Assembly: GCF_022414575.1 (NCBI RefSeq)
Contig: NZ_JADWYQ010000022.1
Span: 42,855 to 106,854, forward strand
From: Streptomyces sp. MUM 178J
GTDB lineage: Bacteria > Actinomycetota > Actinomycetes > Streptomycetales > Streptomycetaceae
DNA: 64,000 bases
Direction of reading: 5' to 3'
Positions 16,447 to 25,448 of this stretch are shown in pieces (positions within the stretch are counted from its first letter, which is position 1; the number at the start of each line of letters is the position of its first letter). The notes under the pieces are model-generated. The model saw only the letters and a list, made by a program, of their open reading frames with translations. It ran no database searches and was not told the DNA's origin. A program made the position numbers and the translations under genes.

Positions 16447-17610
16447 TCACCGGGGGGATTCGGGCGGCCCGTCCTGCGGACGTGCGGCGCGGAAGCTACG
16501 GCGCTCGCCGGGCGGGCGCGGCGGGGCGTCGGCGAGCCGGAGGACCGCGCCGTCGCGGCCGGCCACCACGGGCTTCAGGGAATGCGCGGCCTTCGCCCGG
16601 TACTGGGCGGCGTCGGCGAGCCGGAACAGGCGGCGGGCGGAGCGGACCTCGCCGATCGGATCCCCGGTGGAGGCGACCCCGCAGGCGACGCCCTCGCCCA
16701 GCTCCAACTCCGCTGCCCTTCTGCAGAGTTCGTCGGCCACACGGACCACGTCGTCGGCGGTCGGGCCGAGGGCGACCAGGCAGAACTCGTCCCCGCCCAG
16801 ACGGGCGGCCAGCGCTCCGGGAAGCATCGCGCCGCAGAGGGACAGCACGGAGCCGAACCGCTCCAGCAGACGGTCGCCGACGGCGTGGCCGAGGGTGTCG
16901 TTGACCTGCTTGAGGCCGTTGAGGTCGCAGACCACGAGGCTGACGACGTTGCCGTCGGCGCGGTGCCGCTCCAGCGCCTCGTCGAGGCGTGCGTCGACGG
17001 CCCGGCGGTTCGCCAGCCCGGTGAGAGGGTCGGTGAAGGCGAGCCTGCGGACCTCTTCCAGGCGCTCGGTCTGCGCGATGCCCGCGGCGACGACCGAGGC
17101 CAGAACGGTGGCGAAGTCGGCGTCCTCGCGGTCGAAGACGGGGGCGCGGAGGGGGCGGGCGACATAGAGCTCGCCCCAGGCGCGGCCGTGCAGCACGATA
17201 GGCGCGACGACGCAGCAGCCGCGGCCCCGGCGGCGGAGGGCGGCCACCCGCTGGTGGCAGTAGCCGTGGCCGTCCTCGGCCGGGCCGTCGACGGTCTCCA
17301 CCCACGCGTCGGGCTCGCCGCCGCCCGCCCATCGCTCGTGCAGAAATTCGGCGATTTCCGGGAAGTTGTGAACGGGGTAGGTCTCCGACTCCGGGAACTC
17401 CTCCTCGCCGTCGGCCAGTGCGCCCACGTTGACGAGCACCCTGAGCCGCCCCAGGTCGCGCTCCCACACCGAGAGCGCCGCGAAAGACCCGCCGAGCGCC
17501 TCGCGGGCGCCGTGGGCGGCGGCGCGCCAGGAGTCGCGGGGGGTCTGGGCGGCGGCCATGCTCTGCGCGAGGGCGACCACGGTCCGCAACCGCCGATCCT
17601 CAGCCATCAT
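16447..17610 (-). CDS. GAF-GGDEF diguanylate cyclase (CdgE-like)
   Basis: 387 residues. A GAF-like domain covers about residues 10-180 (GGSFAALSVWERDLGRLRVL, APIVLHGRAWGELYVARP). A GGDEF domain follows from about 190 (FTDPLTGLANRRAVDARLDE) with the intact active site GGDEF at 272-276, so c-di-GMP synthesis is expected. No RxxD inhibitory site is visible five residues before GGDEF. The architecture and the position next to hutH match what I recall of S. coelicolor CdgE (SCO4931). Soluble; no membrane segments. The start MMAEDRRLRT overlaps no neighbour. The C-terminal 40 residues are Pro/Arg-rich. Confidence 0.9.
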   Translation of the reverse strand: MMAEDRRLRTVVALAQSMAAAQTPRDSWRAAAHGAREALGGSFAALSVWERDLGRLRVLVNVGALADGEEEFPESETYPVHNFPEIAEFLHERWAGGGEPDAWVETVDGPAEDGHGYCHQRVAALRRRGRGCCVVAPIVLHGRAWGELYVARPLRAPVFDREDADFATVLASVVAAGIAQTERLEEVRRLAFTDPLTGLANRRAVDARLDEALERHRADGNVVSLVVCDLNGLKQVNDTLGHAVGDRLLERFGSVLSLCGAMLPGALAARLGGDEFCLVALGPTADDVVRVADELCRRAAELELGEGVACGVASTGDPIGEVRSARRLFRLADAAQYRAKAAHSLKPVVAGRDGAVLRLADAPPRPPGERRSFRAARPQDGPPESPR

Positions 17611-17662
17611 CCCAGCCTATGCCGTTCTGCCCGCATCCGGTCACCGATCGTGACGCCCTGGG

Positions 17663-17775
17663 GCCTGCGGACCACTCGCGGCACAGGCAGCACCCCCGGG
17701 GCCTGCGGACCACTCGCGGCACAGGCAGCACCCCGGGACCTGCGGACCACTCGCGGCGCAGGCAGCACCCCCGGG
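17663..17775. repeat. Three tandem copies of a 38-bp unit
   Basis: The unit begins GCCTGCGGACCACTCGCGGC and ends CAGCACCCCCGGG. Copies start at 17663, 17701 and about 17738, with one or two changes each; a further degraded copy runs on to about 17810. Located between the GGDEF gene and the enoyl-CoA hydratase stop. Confidence 0.75.
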
Positions 17776-17819
17776 GCGCGAGGACTACCCGTGGCGCGAA
17801 GGCTGGACCCCTGCGCCGC

Positions 17820-18680
17820 TCACTCGCCCGGCCATTGCGGCGCGCGCTTCTCGTTGAACGCCGCCACACCCTCCGCACGGTCCCCCGAGAACGCCGTCGC
17901 ACGCCACGCCGCGTCCTCGACGTCGAGGCCGGCCCGCAGGTCCAGGCCGTGGCCCAGCCGCATGGCCCGCTTGGCCGCGCGCAGCCCCACCGGGGAGTTC
18001 ACCGCGATCCGGGCGGCAAGCGCCAGCGCCTCGGCGCGCGCATCCTCCGCCAGGATGTCCACGAGGCCCAGCTCGCGCGCCTCCGCGGCGTCCACGCGCC
18101 GCGCCGTGAATACCAGCTCCGCCGCCCGTGCCGCCCCCACGCGCCGCGGCAGCAGCTGGGTGCCGCCGCCCCCGGGGATCACCCCGACCGACACTTCCGG
18201 CAGCCCCACCACGGAGGTCGCGTCCGCGACGATCACGTCGCAGGACAGGGCCAGCTCGAAGCCGCCGCCCAGGGCGAAGCCGTGCACCGCGGCCACCGAG
18301 GGCATCGGCAGCTCCAGTACACCCGTGTACGCGGCGCGTGCGGTCGGCCGCTGCCGCACCAGCTCCGCGTCGGTGAAGGAGTTGCGCTCCTTCAGATCCG
18401 CCCCCACGCAGAACGCGCGGTCATGCGTGGAGGTCAGCACCGTCACCCGTACGTCCCGGTCCGCGCCCAGCGCCTCGCACGCGGCCGCGATCGACCGCGC
18501 CATCTCAGTGGAGACCGCGTTCATCGCCTTCGGACGGTCGAGCACCAGTTCGGCGACCCGGCCCTGCTCATGCCTGCGGACGGCGACGAACTCGCCGAAA
18601 CGCACTTCGGACGCGGACGTGGATGTGGCCCCGGGCCCGGACCCGGACGTGGATGTGGACCCGGACGTGGATGTGGACAT
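17820..18680 (-). CDS. Enoyl-CoA hydratase/isomerase family protein
   Basis: 286 residues of the crotonase fold. Oxyanion-hole segments are RAFCVGADLKE and HGFALGGGFELALSCD. The catalytic glutamate region GLPEVSVGVIPGGGGTQLLP is present. C-terminal NEKRAPQWPGE resembles ECH members that end in this way. The first 25 residues (Ser/Thr/Gly repeats) are encoded by a tandem DNA repeat, so the native start may be internal near SEVRFGEFVAVRR; no ATG/GTG is available there and the repeat may be a recent expansion. Likely fatty-acid or branched-chain CoA metabolism. Confidence 0.9.
   Translation of the reverse strand: MSTSTSGSTSTSGSGPGATSTSASEVRFGEFVAVRRHEQGRVAELVLDRPKAMNAVSTEMARSIAAACEALGADRDVRVTVLTSTHDRAFCVGADLKERNSFTDAELVRQRPTARAAYTGVLELPMPSVAAVHGFALGGGFELALSCDVIVADATSVVGLPEVSVGVIPGGGGTQLLPRRVGAARAAELVFTARRVDAAEARELGLVDILAEDARAEALALAARIAVNSPVGLRAAKRAMRLGHGLDLRAGLDVEDAAWRATAFSGDRAEGVAAFNEKRAPQWPGE
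18614..18676. repeat. GGACGTGGATGTGG repeat in the 5' end of the hydratase gene
   Basis: Exact 14-bp copies at 18615, 18645 and 18663 (spacing 30 and 18 bp) encode the Ser/Thr-rich N-terminus. All spacings are multiples of 3, so the frame is kept. Confidence 0.7.
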
Positions 18681-18742
18681 GCGCGCACCCTCCCAGAGAC
18701 GATCGCAGGTTAACGACCGTTATCACAGCGGTACGGGCGATC

Positions 18743-19909
18743 CTAGACCTCTCGCCGCGCCAGCAGCCACGGCTCCACCACGCCCAGCCCGCGCACCGGC
18801 CGCTGCCACATCGGCTGAAGCTGGAAGCGGTACTTCGCCAGGGCGGCCGGGTCCTCGTCGGCCTCCGCCTTGGGCGCGTCCCCGTTCCGTACGATCTCCT
18901 CCGCGAACGCCCCGTCCACCAGCACCGCGTCCCTGGGCGCTATCGAGGTGAGCCGGCTGGCCAGGTTGACGGTCGTGCCGAAGACATCGCCCATCCGTGT
19001 GGTCACGGTCCCGAACGCGATGCCCACCCGCAGCGCCGGCATCGCCTCGTCGTCGGCCATCGTCTCGATCAGCCGGAGCGCGATCTCCCCGGCCGTGCCC
19101 GCGTCGTCCGCGGCGTACAGCACCTCGTCGCCGAGGGTCTTGATCAGCCGTCCGCCGTGCGCGGCGACCAGATCGGCGGAGGTGGTCTCGAAGGCCTCGA
19201 CCAGCTCGCCGAGTTCTTCCTCCTCCATCCGCCGGGTCAGCCGGGTGAAGCCGACGAGGTCCGCGAAGCCGACCGCCAGCCTGCGGTCCACCATCTCCTC
19301 GTCGTCGGCGGCCTGCACGACCCGTCCTGTGGCCGCGGCGAGCTGCCGCCGCCACACGTACACCAGGAACTCCTCAAGTTCCGGCAGCAGCAGCTCGACC
19401 AGCGGATAGGTGACCTCGGTGCGGGTCATTCCGGGCTCGGGGGGCTCGGTGAGGCCCTCCAGGAAGGAGTCGATCTGCCATTCGGCGAGCCGGGCGGTGG
19501 TCTGCCCGGTCGAACGGGCCACCTGCACCGCCATGGGCTCGCTGAGCAGCCCGGCCTCGACCAGGCCCGCGAGCCGCCGCAGCGCCAGCACATCCGCCTC
19601 GGTGAGCGCCTTGGCCTGCCCGATGTCGGCGAAGCCCATGGCCCGCCAGAAGCGGGAAGCCAGGTCCATCGACACCCCGGCCGTACGGGCCGCCTGGAAG
19701 GCGGTGTAACGGCGCTCCGCCCCGAGGATGAGCTGTTCGAGGCGGATGGCCAGCGGGTCGTCGGTCGGCTCCGCGGTGTGGTCCACCTCGTGGTGCGGCG
19801 TCGGATGCACGGACGACGCCCCCGAAGAAGCCGCGGAGGCCTCGGAGCCCGACGAGGAGCCCGACGGCGGCTGCGCACCCGCGCCGGAAGTGGTGTCGTC
19901 GACGGTCAC
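18743..19909 (-). CDS. cya: Class III adenylate cyclase
   Basis: Makes cAMP, which in Streptomyces influences germination and development. 388 residues from GTG 19909. A low-complexity Ser/Gly/His N-terminus of about 50 residues precedes a helical regulatory region (GAERRYTAFQAARTAGVSM, MerR/HTH-like helices). The cyclase domain lies at about 205-388. Metal aspartates are D217 (GFADLVGFT) and D261 (KTLGDEVLY), with substrate lysine K257. The transition-state motif VNLASRLTS is intact. No membrane segment, so this is a soluble cyclase. It lies next to the enoyl-CoA hydratase on the same strand with 62 bp between them. Confidence 0.93.
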   Translation of the reverse strand: MTVDDTTSGAGAQPPSGSSSGSEASAASSGASSVHPTPHHEVDHTAEPTDDPLAIRLEQLILGAERRYTAFQAARTAGVSMDLASRFWRAMGFADIGQAKALTEADVLALRRLAGLVEAGLLSEPMAVQVARSTGQTTARLAEWQIDSFLEGLTEPPEPGMTRTEVTYPLVELLLPELEEFLVYVWRRQLAAATGRVVQAADDEEMVDRRLAVGFADLVGFTRLTRRMEEEELGELVEAFETTSADLVAAHGGRLIKTLGDEVLYAADDAGTAGEIALRLIETMADDEAMPALRVGIAFGTVTTRMGDVFGTTVNLASRLTSIAPRDAVLVDGAFAEEIVRNGDAPKAEADEDPAALAKYRFQLQPMWQRPVRGLGVVEPWLLARREV

Positions 19910-20079
19910 CAGCCGCCTCCTGCCCGTTCCCTGCGCACTGCCCTGCCGATCTGTCGCTCGATCGCCTCAACGATACGTCAGGTGTGCCGTAGCTCACGTC
20001 CCGGAGGACGGGCCGAGCGCCGGCTCACCGGCCCCTGAGGCCCGGACCCGAACCTCGCGGACCCGCTCAGGCCCCGGCC

Positions 20080-20165
20080 CGGGCCTCGCAGACCGGTTCA
20101 GGCCCCCCGGGCCTCGCAGGCCGGCTCGGGCCGCGCGGGGGCCTCGCAGACCGGTTCATGCCAGG
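20080..20165. repeat. Three tandem copies of a ~29-bp unit
   Basis: GGGCCTCGCAGACCGGTTCA-type units begin at 20081, 20109 and about 20139, between the cya start and the birA stop. No gene is seen in the interval 19910-20176. Confidence 0.7.
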
Positions 20166-20176
20166 TTCAGCCCGGA

Positions 20177-21085
20177 TCAGGACCCGGCCGGCCGCAGATG
20201 CACGATGTCGCCGGCCCCGACGGCATGCCGCTCCCCGCCGTCCTCGGCCACCACCAGACGCCCCTCGCCGTCCACAGCCACCGCCTCTCCGGTCAGACTG
20301 CGCCCGCCGGGCAGCTCCGCGCGCACCGCGCGCCCGAGGGTCGCGCAGCCCGCCGCATATGCCTCCTGGAGGCCGGAACCCGCCGGATCTCCGCCCAGCG
20401 AGCGCCACCGGCGGTACCACTGCTCCAGGGAGCGCAGGATCGCGCGCAGCAGCGGGTCGCGGTCGGTGGAGACCGCATTCGCCAGGGCGAGGGAGCCCGC
20501 CTCGGGAACGGGCAGCTCATCGGGCCGCAGCGTGACATTGAGCCCGATGCCGACGACGACTGCGTCCTCGGTGACCCGCTCCGCGAGGATGCCGCCGGCC
20601 TTCCGCTCCTCCGTGCCGTTCGCCCCCTTCACCATGACCAGCAGGTCGTTAGGCCATTTGAGGGACATGTCGACGCCTGCCGCCCTGGCCAGGGCACTGG
20701 CCGTCGCCACTCCGGCCAGAAGCGGCAGCCAGGCCCAGTGGCGCACGGGCACGCCGTCGCCGGGCCGCAGCAGCACGGAGAAGAACAACCCGGAGCGGGC
20801 GGGGGCCGTCCAGGTGCGGTCCAGCCGGCCGCGCCCGGCCGTCTGCTCCTCCGCGACGAGCACCGCGCCCTCGGGGAGAGCGGCGGCGCGCCCGCCGAGG
20901 TCGGTGTTGGTGGAGCCGGTGGAGGGCACCACGTCGAGCGAGGTCCACAGCCCGCCCTCGATCAGCAGGGCTCGGCGCAGCGCGGTGACGTTCAGCGGGG
21001 GCCGGTCCAGATCGGACCAGCGGCTGCCGGATGCGGTACCCGGCTCATGGTCAGGGGTGTGCTCAGGCGCATTGTCTGGCGTCAT
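20177..21085 (-). CDS. birA: Biotin--[acetyl-CoA-carboxylase] ligase (monofunctional BirA)
   Basis: Activates biotin with ATP and transfers it to the BCCP lysine, here most likely that of AccA2 encoded 4.4 kb away. 302 residues. The ligase core has STGSTNTDL, the biotinyl-AMP loop GRGRLDR (84-90), KWPND (143-147), GGIL and the C-terminal SH3-like domain (LTGEAVAVDGEGRLVVAED). There is no N-terminal DNA-binding HTH, so it is not a repressor. It is divergent from pccB. A TAACCT -10 (21093-21098, minus) 7 nt before the ATG indicates a leaderless start. Confidence 0.95.
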   Translation of the reverse strand: MTPDNAPEHTPDHEPGTASGSRWSDLDRPPLNVTALRRALLIEGGLWTSLDVVPSTGSTNTDLGGRAAALPEGAVLVAEEQTAGRGRLDRTWTAPARSGLFFSVLLRPGDGVPVRHWAWLPLLAGVATASALARAAGVDMSLKWPNDLLVMVKGANGTEERKAGGILAERVTEDAVVVGIGLNVTLRPDELPVPEAGSLALANAVSTDRDPLLRAILRSLEQWYRRWRSLGGDPAGSGLQEAYAAGCATLGRAVRAELPGGRSLTGEAVAVDGEGRLVVAEDGGERHAVGAGDIVHLRPAGS

Positions 21086-21092
21086 GCAAGCC

Positions 21093-21098
21093 AGGTTA
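21093..21098 (-). promoter_or_regulatory. -10 box of leaderless birA
   Basis: TAACCT on the minus strand, 7 nt upstream of the birA ATG. No Shine-Dalgarno sequence. Confidence 0.45.
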
Positions 21099-21219
21099 GG
21101 TGTGGTAAACGCCGCACTGCCGAACGGTATCCACGCCGATACGCTACGAGTCAGTAGCCAGCCACCCCGTCCCCTTGAGTCCCCCGTCCCCCCGTGACCA
21201 GGCAGGGAGCCGCATCCCG

Positions 21220-22812
21220 ATGTCCGAGCCGGAAGAGATCGACATCCACACGACCGCGGGAAAGCTCGCGGATCTGCAGCGCCGGATCGAGCAGGCGACC
21301 CACGCCGGCTCCGCGCGCGCCGTGGAAAAGCAGCACGCCAAGGGCAAGTTGACCGCCCGGGAGCGGGTCGATCTGCTGCTTGACGAGGGGTCGTTCGTCG
21401 AACTGGACGAGTTCGCGCAGCACCGCTCCACCAGTTTCGGCCTGGAGAAGACGCGCCCGTACGGCGATGGCGTGGTCACCGGGTACGGCACGGTCGACGG
21501 CCGCCCGGTCGCCGTGTTCTCGCAGGACTTCACCGTCTTCGGCGGCGCCCTCGGCGAGGTGTTCGGTCAGAAGATCATCAAAGTGATGGACTTCGCGCTG
21601 AAGACCGGCTGCCCGGTGATCGGCATCAACGACTCCGGCGGCGCGCGCATCCAGGAAGGCGTGAGCGCCCTCGGCATGTACGGCGAGATCTTCCGCCGCA
21701 ACACGCACGCCTCCGGGGTGATCCCGCAGATCTCGCTGATCGTGGGGCCGTGCGCGGGCGGCGCGGTCTACTCCCCCGCGATCACCGACTTCACGGTGAT
21801 GGTGGACCAGACCTCGCATATGTTCATCACCGGGCCCGACGTCATCAAAACGGTGACCGGCGAGGACGTCGGCTTCGAGGACCTGGGCGGCGCACGCACG
21901 CACAACAGCACCTCGGGCGTGGCGCACCACATGGCGGGCGACGAGAAGGACGCCGTCGAGTACGTCAAGTCGCTGCTGTCCTATCTGCCCTCGAACAACC
22001 TCTCCGAGGCGCCGGCCTTCCCCGAGGAGGCCGATCTGACGCCGACCGGCGAGGACCTCGAGTTGGACACGCTCATCCCGGACAGCGCGAACCAGCCGTA
22101 CGACATGCACTCCGTCATCGAGCACGTGCTGGACGACGGCGAGTTCCTGGAGACGCAGTCGCTGTTCGCGCCGAACATCGTCACCGGCTTCGGGCGCGTC
22201 GAGGGCTATCCGGTCGGCATCGTCGCCAACCAGCCGATGCAGTTCGCCGGCTGCCTGGACATCGACGCCAGCGAGAAGGCGGCCCGCTTCGTACGCACCT
22301 GCGACGCCTTCAACGTCCCGGTGCTGACCTTCGTCGACGTCCCCGGCTTCCTCCCCGGCGTCGACCAGGAGTACGGCGGGATCATCCGGCGCGGAGCCAA
22401 GCTGATCTACGCCTATGCGGAGGCGACCGTCCCGCTGATCACGGTGATCACCCGCAAGGCGTTCGGCGGCGCATACGACGTCATGGGCTCCAAACACCTG
22501 GGCGCGGACCTGAACCTGGCCTGGCCGACCGCCCAGATCGCGGTCATGGGCGCGCAGGGCGCGGTGAACATCCTGCACCGCAGGACGATCGCCGAGGCCG
22601 CGACCGACGAGGAGCGCGAAGCCACCCGGGCGCGGCTGATCCAGGAGTACGAGGACGCACTGCTGAACCCGTACACGGCGGCGGAGCGCGGCTACATCGA
22701 TGCGGTGATCATGCCGTCGGACACCCGTGCGCAGGTCGTCAAGGGCCTGCGCCAGCTGCGGACGAAGCGGGCGAGCCTGCCGCCGAAGAAGCACGGCAAC
22801 ATCCCCCTGTAG
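21220..22812 (+). CDS. pccB: Propionyl/acyl-CoA carboxylase beta subunit
   Basis: Carboxyltransferase that carboxylates propionyl-CoA to methylmalonyl-CoA using biotin on AccA2. 530 residues from ATG 21220 ([19 protein letters not shown]), the same length and beginning as I recall for S. coelicolor PccB. Oxyanion and CoA-binding signatures include [56 protein letters not shown] and [16 protein letters not shown]. It ends [14 protein letters not shown], typical of this family. It is followed 36 bp later by the epsilon subunit. An upstream in-frame codon at 21175 was not used. Confidence 0.96.
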   Translation: MSEPEEIDIHTTAGKLADLQRRIEQATHAGSARAVEKQHAKGKLTARERVDLLLDEGSFVELDEFAQHRSTSFGLEKTRPYGDGVVTGYGTVDGRPVAVFSQDFTVFGGALGEVFGQKIIKVMDFALKTGCPVIGINDSGGARIQEGVSALGMYGEIFRRNTHASGVIPQISLIVGPCAGGAVYSPAITDFTVMVDQTSHMFITGPDVIKTVTGEDVGFEDLGGARTHNSTSGVAHHMAGDEKDAVEYVKSLLSYLPSNNLSEAPAFPEEADLTPTGEDLELDTLIPDSANQPYDMHSVIEHVLDDGEFLETQSLFAPNIVTGFGRVEGYPVGIVANQPMQFAGCLDIDASEKAARFVRTCDAFNVPVLTFVDVPGFLPGVDQEYGGIIRRGAKLIYAYAEATVPLITVITRKAFGGAYDVMGSKHLGADLNLAWPTAQIAVMGAQGAVNILHRRTIAEAATDEEREATRARLIQEYEDALLNPYTAAERGYIDAVIMPSDTRAQVVKGLRQLRTKRASLPPKKHGNIPL

Positions 22813-22848
22813 GCACCCGTGCAATCCTCCGCAGGAAAGGAATCAGCG

Positions 22849-23058
22849 GTGATCAAGGTCGTACGGGGCAACCCGACACCGGAGGAGCTGGCCGCCGCGC
22901 TCGCGGTGGTGCGGGCACGCGCCGCGGCGACGGCGGCGGCTGCCGGGGAGGGCGCGCCGCTGCCGCCGGAGGGGTGGTCGGATCCGGCGCGCATCGCCCG
23001 CATGCGCAGGCCGGTGCCCGGGCCGCGCTCCTGGGCACGCACGTACTGGCCGCTCTGA
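22849..23058 (+). CDS. pccE: Acyl-CoA carboxylase epsilon subunit
   Basis: 69 residues from GTG 22849, selected because GGAAAGG (22834-22840) sits 8 nt upstream; GTG 22819 has no such site. The sequence IKVVRGNPTPEELAAALAVV with a C-terminal basic, Trp-containing region (RPVPGPRSWARTYWPL) is the conserved pattern of actinomycete epsilon subunits. These hold the alpha and beta subunits together and raise activity. Cotranscription with pccB is expected from the 36-bp spacing. Confidence 0.92.
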   Translation: MIKVVRGNPTPEELAAALAVVRARAAATAAAAGEGAPLPPEGWSDPARIARMRRPVPGPRSWARTYWPL

Positions 23059-23596
23059 CCGGCCCGGGGACGTAACAGGGGCTCCGCCCCGGACCCCGTT
23101 TCGAGGGCTCCGCCCCCGTACCCCCGCGCCTCAAACGCCGGCGGGGCTGAAATGTGCGAGCCCCGCCCTCAAACGCCGGCAGAGCCGGGTTTCCGGCTCC
23201 TGCGCCCCACACGAGGCAGGGATGCACGGGCCCCCGCCCTCAAACGCCGGCGAGGCTGGGATGTGCGGGCCCTCGCACCTCAAGCGCCGGCAGGGCCGGA
23301 TTTTCCGGCTCCTGCGCCCCACACAAGGCAGGGATGCGCGGGCCCTCGCGCCTCAAGCGTCGGCGGGCTGAATGGGGCCGCCAACGCCGGCGGGGCTGGG
23401 ATGTGGCTGAGCCGGATCCCAGCCCGTCCGGCGCTTGAGGACACGGCCGAAGGCCGTACAGGGGGTCCGGGGCGAGGCCCCGGTTACGGGAAGGGGTGGG
23501 GCAGGGGAGAAGCTCCCCCCCGGACACGGCCTGTGGCCGGGTCTCCTGAGTACCCGTACTCAGGCGCGGCACGAGCCGCCGCAGCAGGATCGAAGG
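23059..23596. repeat. Gene-free stretch full of CAAACGCCGGCGGGGCTG repeats
   Basis: TCAAACGCCGGC or TCAAGCGCCGGC units occur at about 23132, 23169, 23240, 23280 and 23353, with an inverted copy (GTCCGGCGCTTGAGG) at about 23425. Segments 23169-23279 and 23280-23390 are a diverged roughly 112-bp tandem duplication, both containing CCGGCTCCTGCGCCCCACAC. The stretch ends with a GGTCCGGGGCGAGGCCCC module at 23464-23511. No gene seen. Confidence 0.8.
23464..23511. repeat. CCCCGGTTACGGGA module, copy 1
   Basis: CCGGGGCGAGGCCCCGG followed by TTACGGGAAGGGGTGGGG and GCAGGGGAGA. A close relative lies at 34561-34607. Confidence 0.6.
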
Positions 23597-23725
23597 ATGC
23601 TGTGGTCCGACCCAGACGACGAACCCCCGGAGGAACTGCGCGCCACGCAGGCGATGATGCGGCGCGCAGGGGTGGTGCTGGCGGTGGCGATGCTGCTGGC
23701 GATGCTGGTGGTCGGCCTGCACTGA
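23597..23725 (+). CDS. 42-residue single-pass membrane protein (MmpB-like)
   Basis: Starts [20 protein letters not shown] and ends with one transmembrane helix ([19 protein letters not shown]). GAAGGA lies just upstream of the ATG. It is placed between the carboxylase epsilon gene and maf. I recall a short morphogenic membrane protein, MmpB, annotated at this locus in streptomycetes; the beginning and size fit, but this is memory and not a search. If correct it would affect development at the membrane. The acidic N-terminus should face the cytoplasm. Confidence 0.72.
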   Translation: MLWSDPDDEPPEELRATQAMMRRAGVVLAVAMLLAMLVVGLH

Positions 23726-23811
23726 CGCACCGGCCCCACCAGCATCGGACACCTGCCCGCGCCGCTGCGCGAGATGACGGGACGGCCGGCCACGGGCCCC
23801 CGCCGTCCGCC

Positions 23812-23817
23812 TACGAT
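23812..23817 (+). promoter_or_regulatory. -10 box of leaderless maf
   Basis: TACGAT, 6 nt before the maf ATG at 23824. Confidence 0.4.
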
Positions 23818-23823
23818 GAGCGC

Positions 23824-24429
23824 ATGAACGCTCCCCGCCGCCGTCTCGTCCTCGCGTCCGCCTCCCCCGCCCGGCTCGGGCTGCTGCGGCAGGCCGGCCT
23901 CGCCCCCGAAGTGATCGTCAGCGGGGTCGACGAGGACGCCCTCAGCGGGGCCACCCCGGCCGAGCTGGCGCTCGTCCTCGCCGAGGCGAAGGCCGCCGCC
24001 GTGGCCGGACGTCCCGAGGCGGCGGGCGCGCTGCTGATCGGCTGCGACTCGGTCCTGGAGCTCGACGGACAGGCACTGGGCAAGCCGGCGGACGCCGAGG
24101 AGGCCGTCACCCGCTGGAAGGCGATGCGCGGCCGTGCCGGGGTGCTGCAGACGGGCCACTGCGTGATCGACATGGCGACGGGCCGCCGGGCGTCGGCGAC
24201 CGCCTCCACGACCGTCCGGTTCGGCGACCCCACGGACGCGGAGATCGCCGCGTATGTGGAGAGCGGTGAACCGCTGCGTGTGGCGGGCGCGTTCACGCTG
24301 GACGGGCGGTCCGCTCCGTTCATCGACGGCATCGAGGGCGACCACGGCAATGTCATCGGCCTCTCGCTGCCGCTGCTGCGCCGGCTGCTGGCGGAGCTGG
24401 ACGTCCCGATCACGGAGCTGTGGAACTGA
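23824..24429 (+). CDS. maf: Maf-type nucleoside triphosphate pyrophosphatase
   Basis: House-cleaning NTP pyrophosphatase of 201 residues. The N-terminal signature is [20 protein letters not shown]. The catalytic Asp region is [22 protein letters not shown]. The conserved region [20 protein letters not shown], then [15 protein letters not shown], is complete. It probably hydrolyses non-canonical or methylated nucleotides. The open frame upstream is repeat-derived. The ATG is supported by the -10 box TACGAT 6 nt upstream. Confidence 0.94.
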   Translation: MNAPRRRLVLASASPARLGLLRQAGLAPEVIVSGVDEDALSGATPAELALVLAEAKAAAVAGRPEAAGALLIGCDSVLELDGQALGKPADAEEAVTRWKAMRGRAGVLQTGHCVIDMATGRRASATASTTVRFGDPTDAEIAAYVESGEPLRVAGAFTLDGRSAPFIDGIEGDHGNVIGLSLPLLRRLLAELDVPITELWN

Positions 24430-24603
24430 ACGAAGGCGTAGCTGCGAGAGGGACTGCGAGGAGCGCCGCGAGAGGGGCCTGACACCGGCTCAGGCGGAGC
24501 GTCAGGCAGGACCCCGGGGCGGGAGCTCAAGCGGTGACCTCAGGCGGGACCCCGGGCAGAGGCCTCAGGGCGGGACCTAGGGCAGGGGGCTCAAGCGGTG
24601 GAC

Positions 24604-25071
24604 TCAGGCGGGAGCGGCGCCGTTCGCGGAAGCGTCGGCGGCATCCGCCTCCGCCCCCTCCGGCGGAGCCTTCGCGCCGTGCTCCTCCCCGTACGCCACC
24701 AGCGTCAGCACGATCAGCCCCAGGACGAACGTCAGGAAGGCGAACGCGCCCCAGCCCACGAGCCCCACCGTCACCGCGGACAGCACCCCGTGGGTGATCG
24801 CACAGGTGACCAGCAGGATCCGCGCGGCGCGCCCCGGCGCACGGTCCCGCACCCCGGCGAGCAGCGACACCGCGGCGCACGCCGCCAGATAGAGCCCGAA
24901 GGCGATGCCCATCGCCCAGGTTCCGGTGACCATGGCGTCCGGGTCGAGCCCGGCCAGCGACATGGACTGGCCGTCGGCGAAGGTGGCGAGGATGCCGTTG
25001 ATCGCCACGATGCCGACGGCCTCCGCCAGCAGTACGAGTGCCGTCACCACGGCTGCCGGTCTGCGCACCAC
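24604..25071 (-). CDS. Four-helix membrane protein
   Basis: 155 residues from GTG 25071. Transmembrane helices are near residues 5-28 (AAVVTALVLLAEAVGIVAI), 48-70 (TGTWAMGIAFGLYLAACAAV), 84-104 (ILLVTCAITHGVLSAVTVGL) and 106-126 (WGAFAFLTFVLGLIVLTLV). The charged Glu/Ala-rich tail is cytoplasmic. No family assigned. It sits between maf and accA2 as in related genomes, so it may be a conserved membrane partner, but no role is indicated. Confidence 0.8.
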   Translation of the reverse strand: MVRRPAAVVTALVLLAEAVGIVAINGILATFADGQSMSLAGLDPDAMVTGTWAMGIAFGLYLAACAAVSLLAGVRDRAPGRAARILLVTCAITHGVLSAVTVGLVGWGAFAFLTFVLGLIVLTLVAYGEEHGAKAPPEGAEADAADASANGAAPA

Positions 25072-25448
25072 GGCGCCCCCAACCCTCAGTCACTCGATTA
25101 CCGGAAGTACGTACGACAGCGCGAACGCTACTGACTGGTAAACCCTTGGACAAGATGTAGGACCAGATGCTCGGCGGGCCGCTCCACCGGGCAGACAATG
25201 ATTGGGCCATTCGTAGGGACTCCACAAAGAAACCCATTCGGCCGCTGGACCCCTGAACAGAGACCTTGACCACATCACAGGTCTACTGTGCGAGGGGGGA
25301 ACCCGTCGTACCTTTGGTGCGACAAGGGATTTCGCAGTCTGGGCGAGCCTCGAATCACGCTCCGTGTGGGCAAGCTCACCATTGGGGACGGGTCGATAGG
25401 CCGTGTCGGCAGTCCCTAAACTCAGCTTGTTTCAAGGAGGGAGCCATC
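25072..25448. promoter_or_regulatory. Upstream region of accA2
   Basis: No gene seen; less GC-rich than its surroundings. TAAACT at 25417-25422 is a candidate -10 for accA2. AAGGAGGGAG at 25434-25443 is an exceptionally strong ribosome-binding site. TCGTACC-TTT-GGTGCGA (25306-25322) is a near-perfect inverted repeat that could be an operator. Confidence 0.45.
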
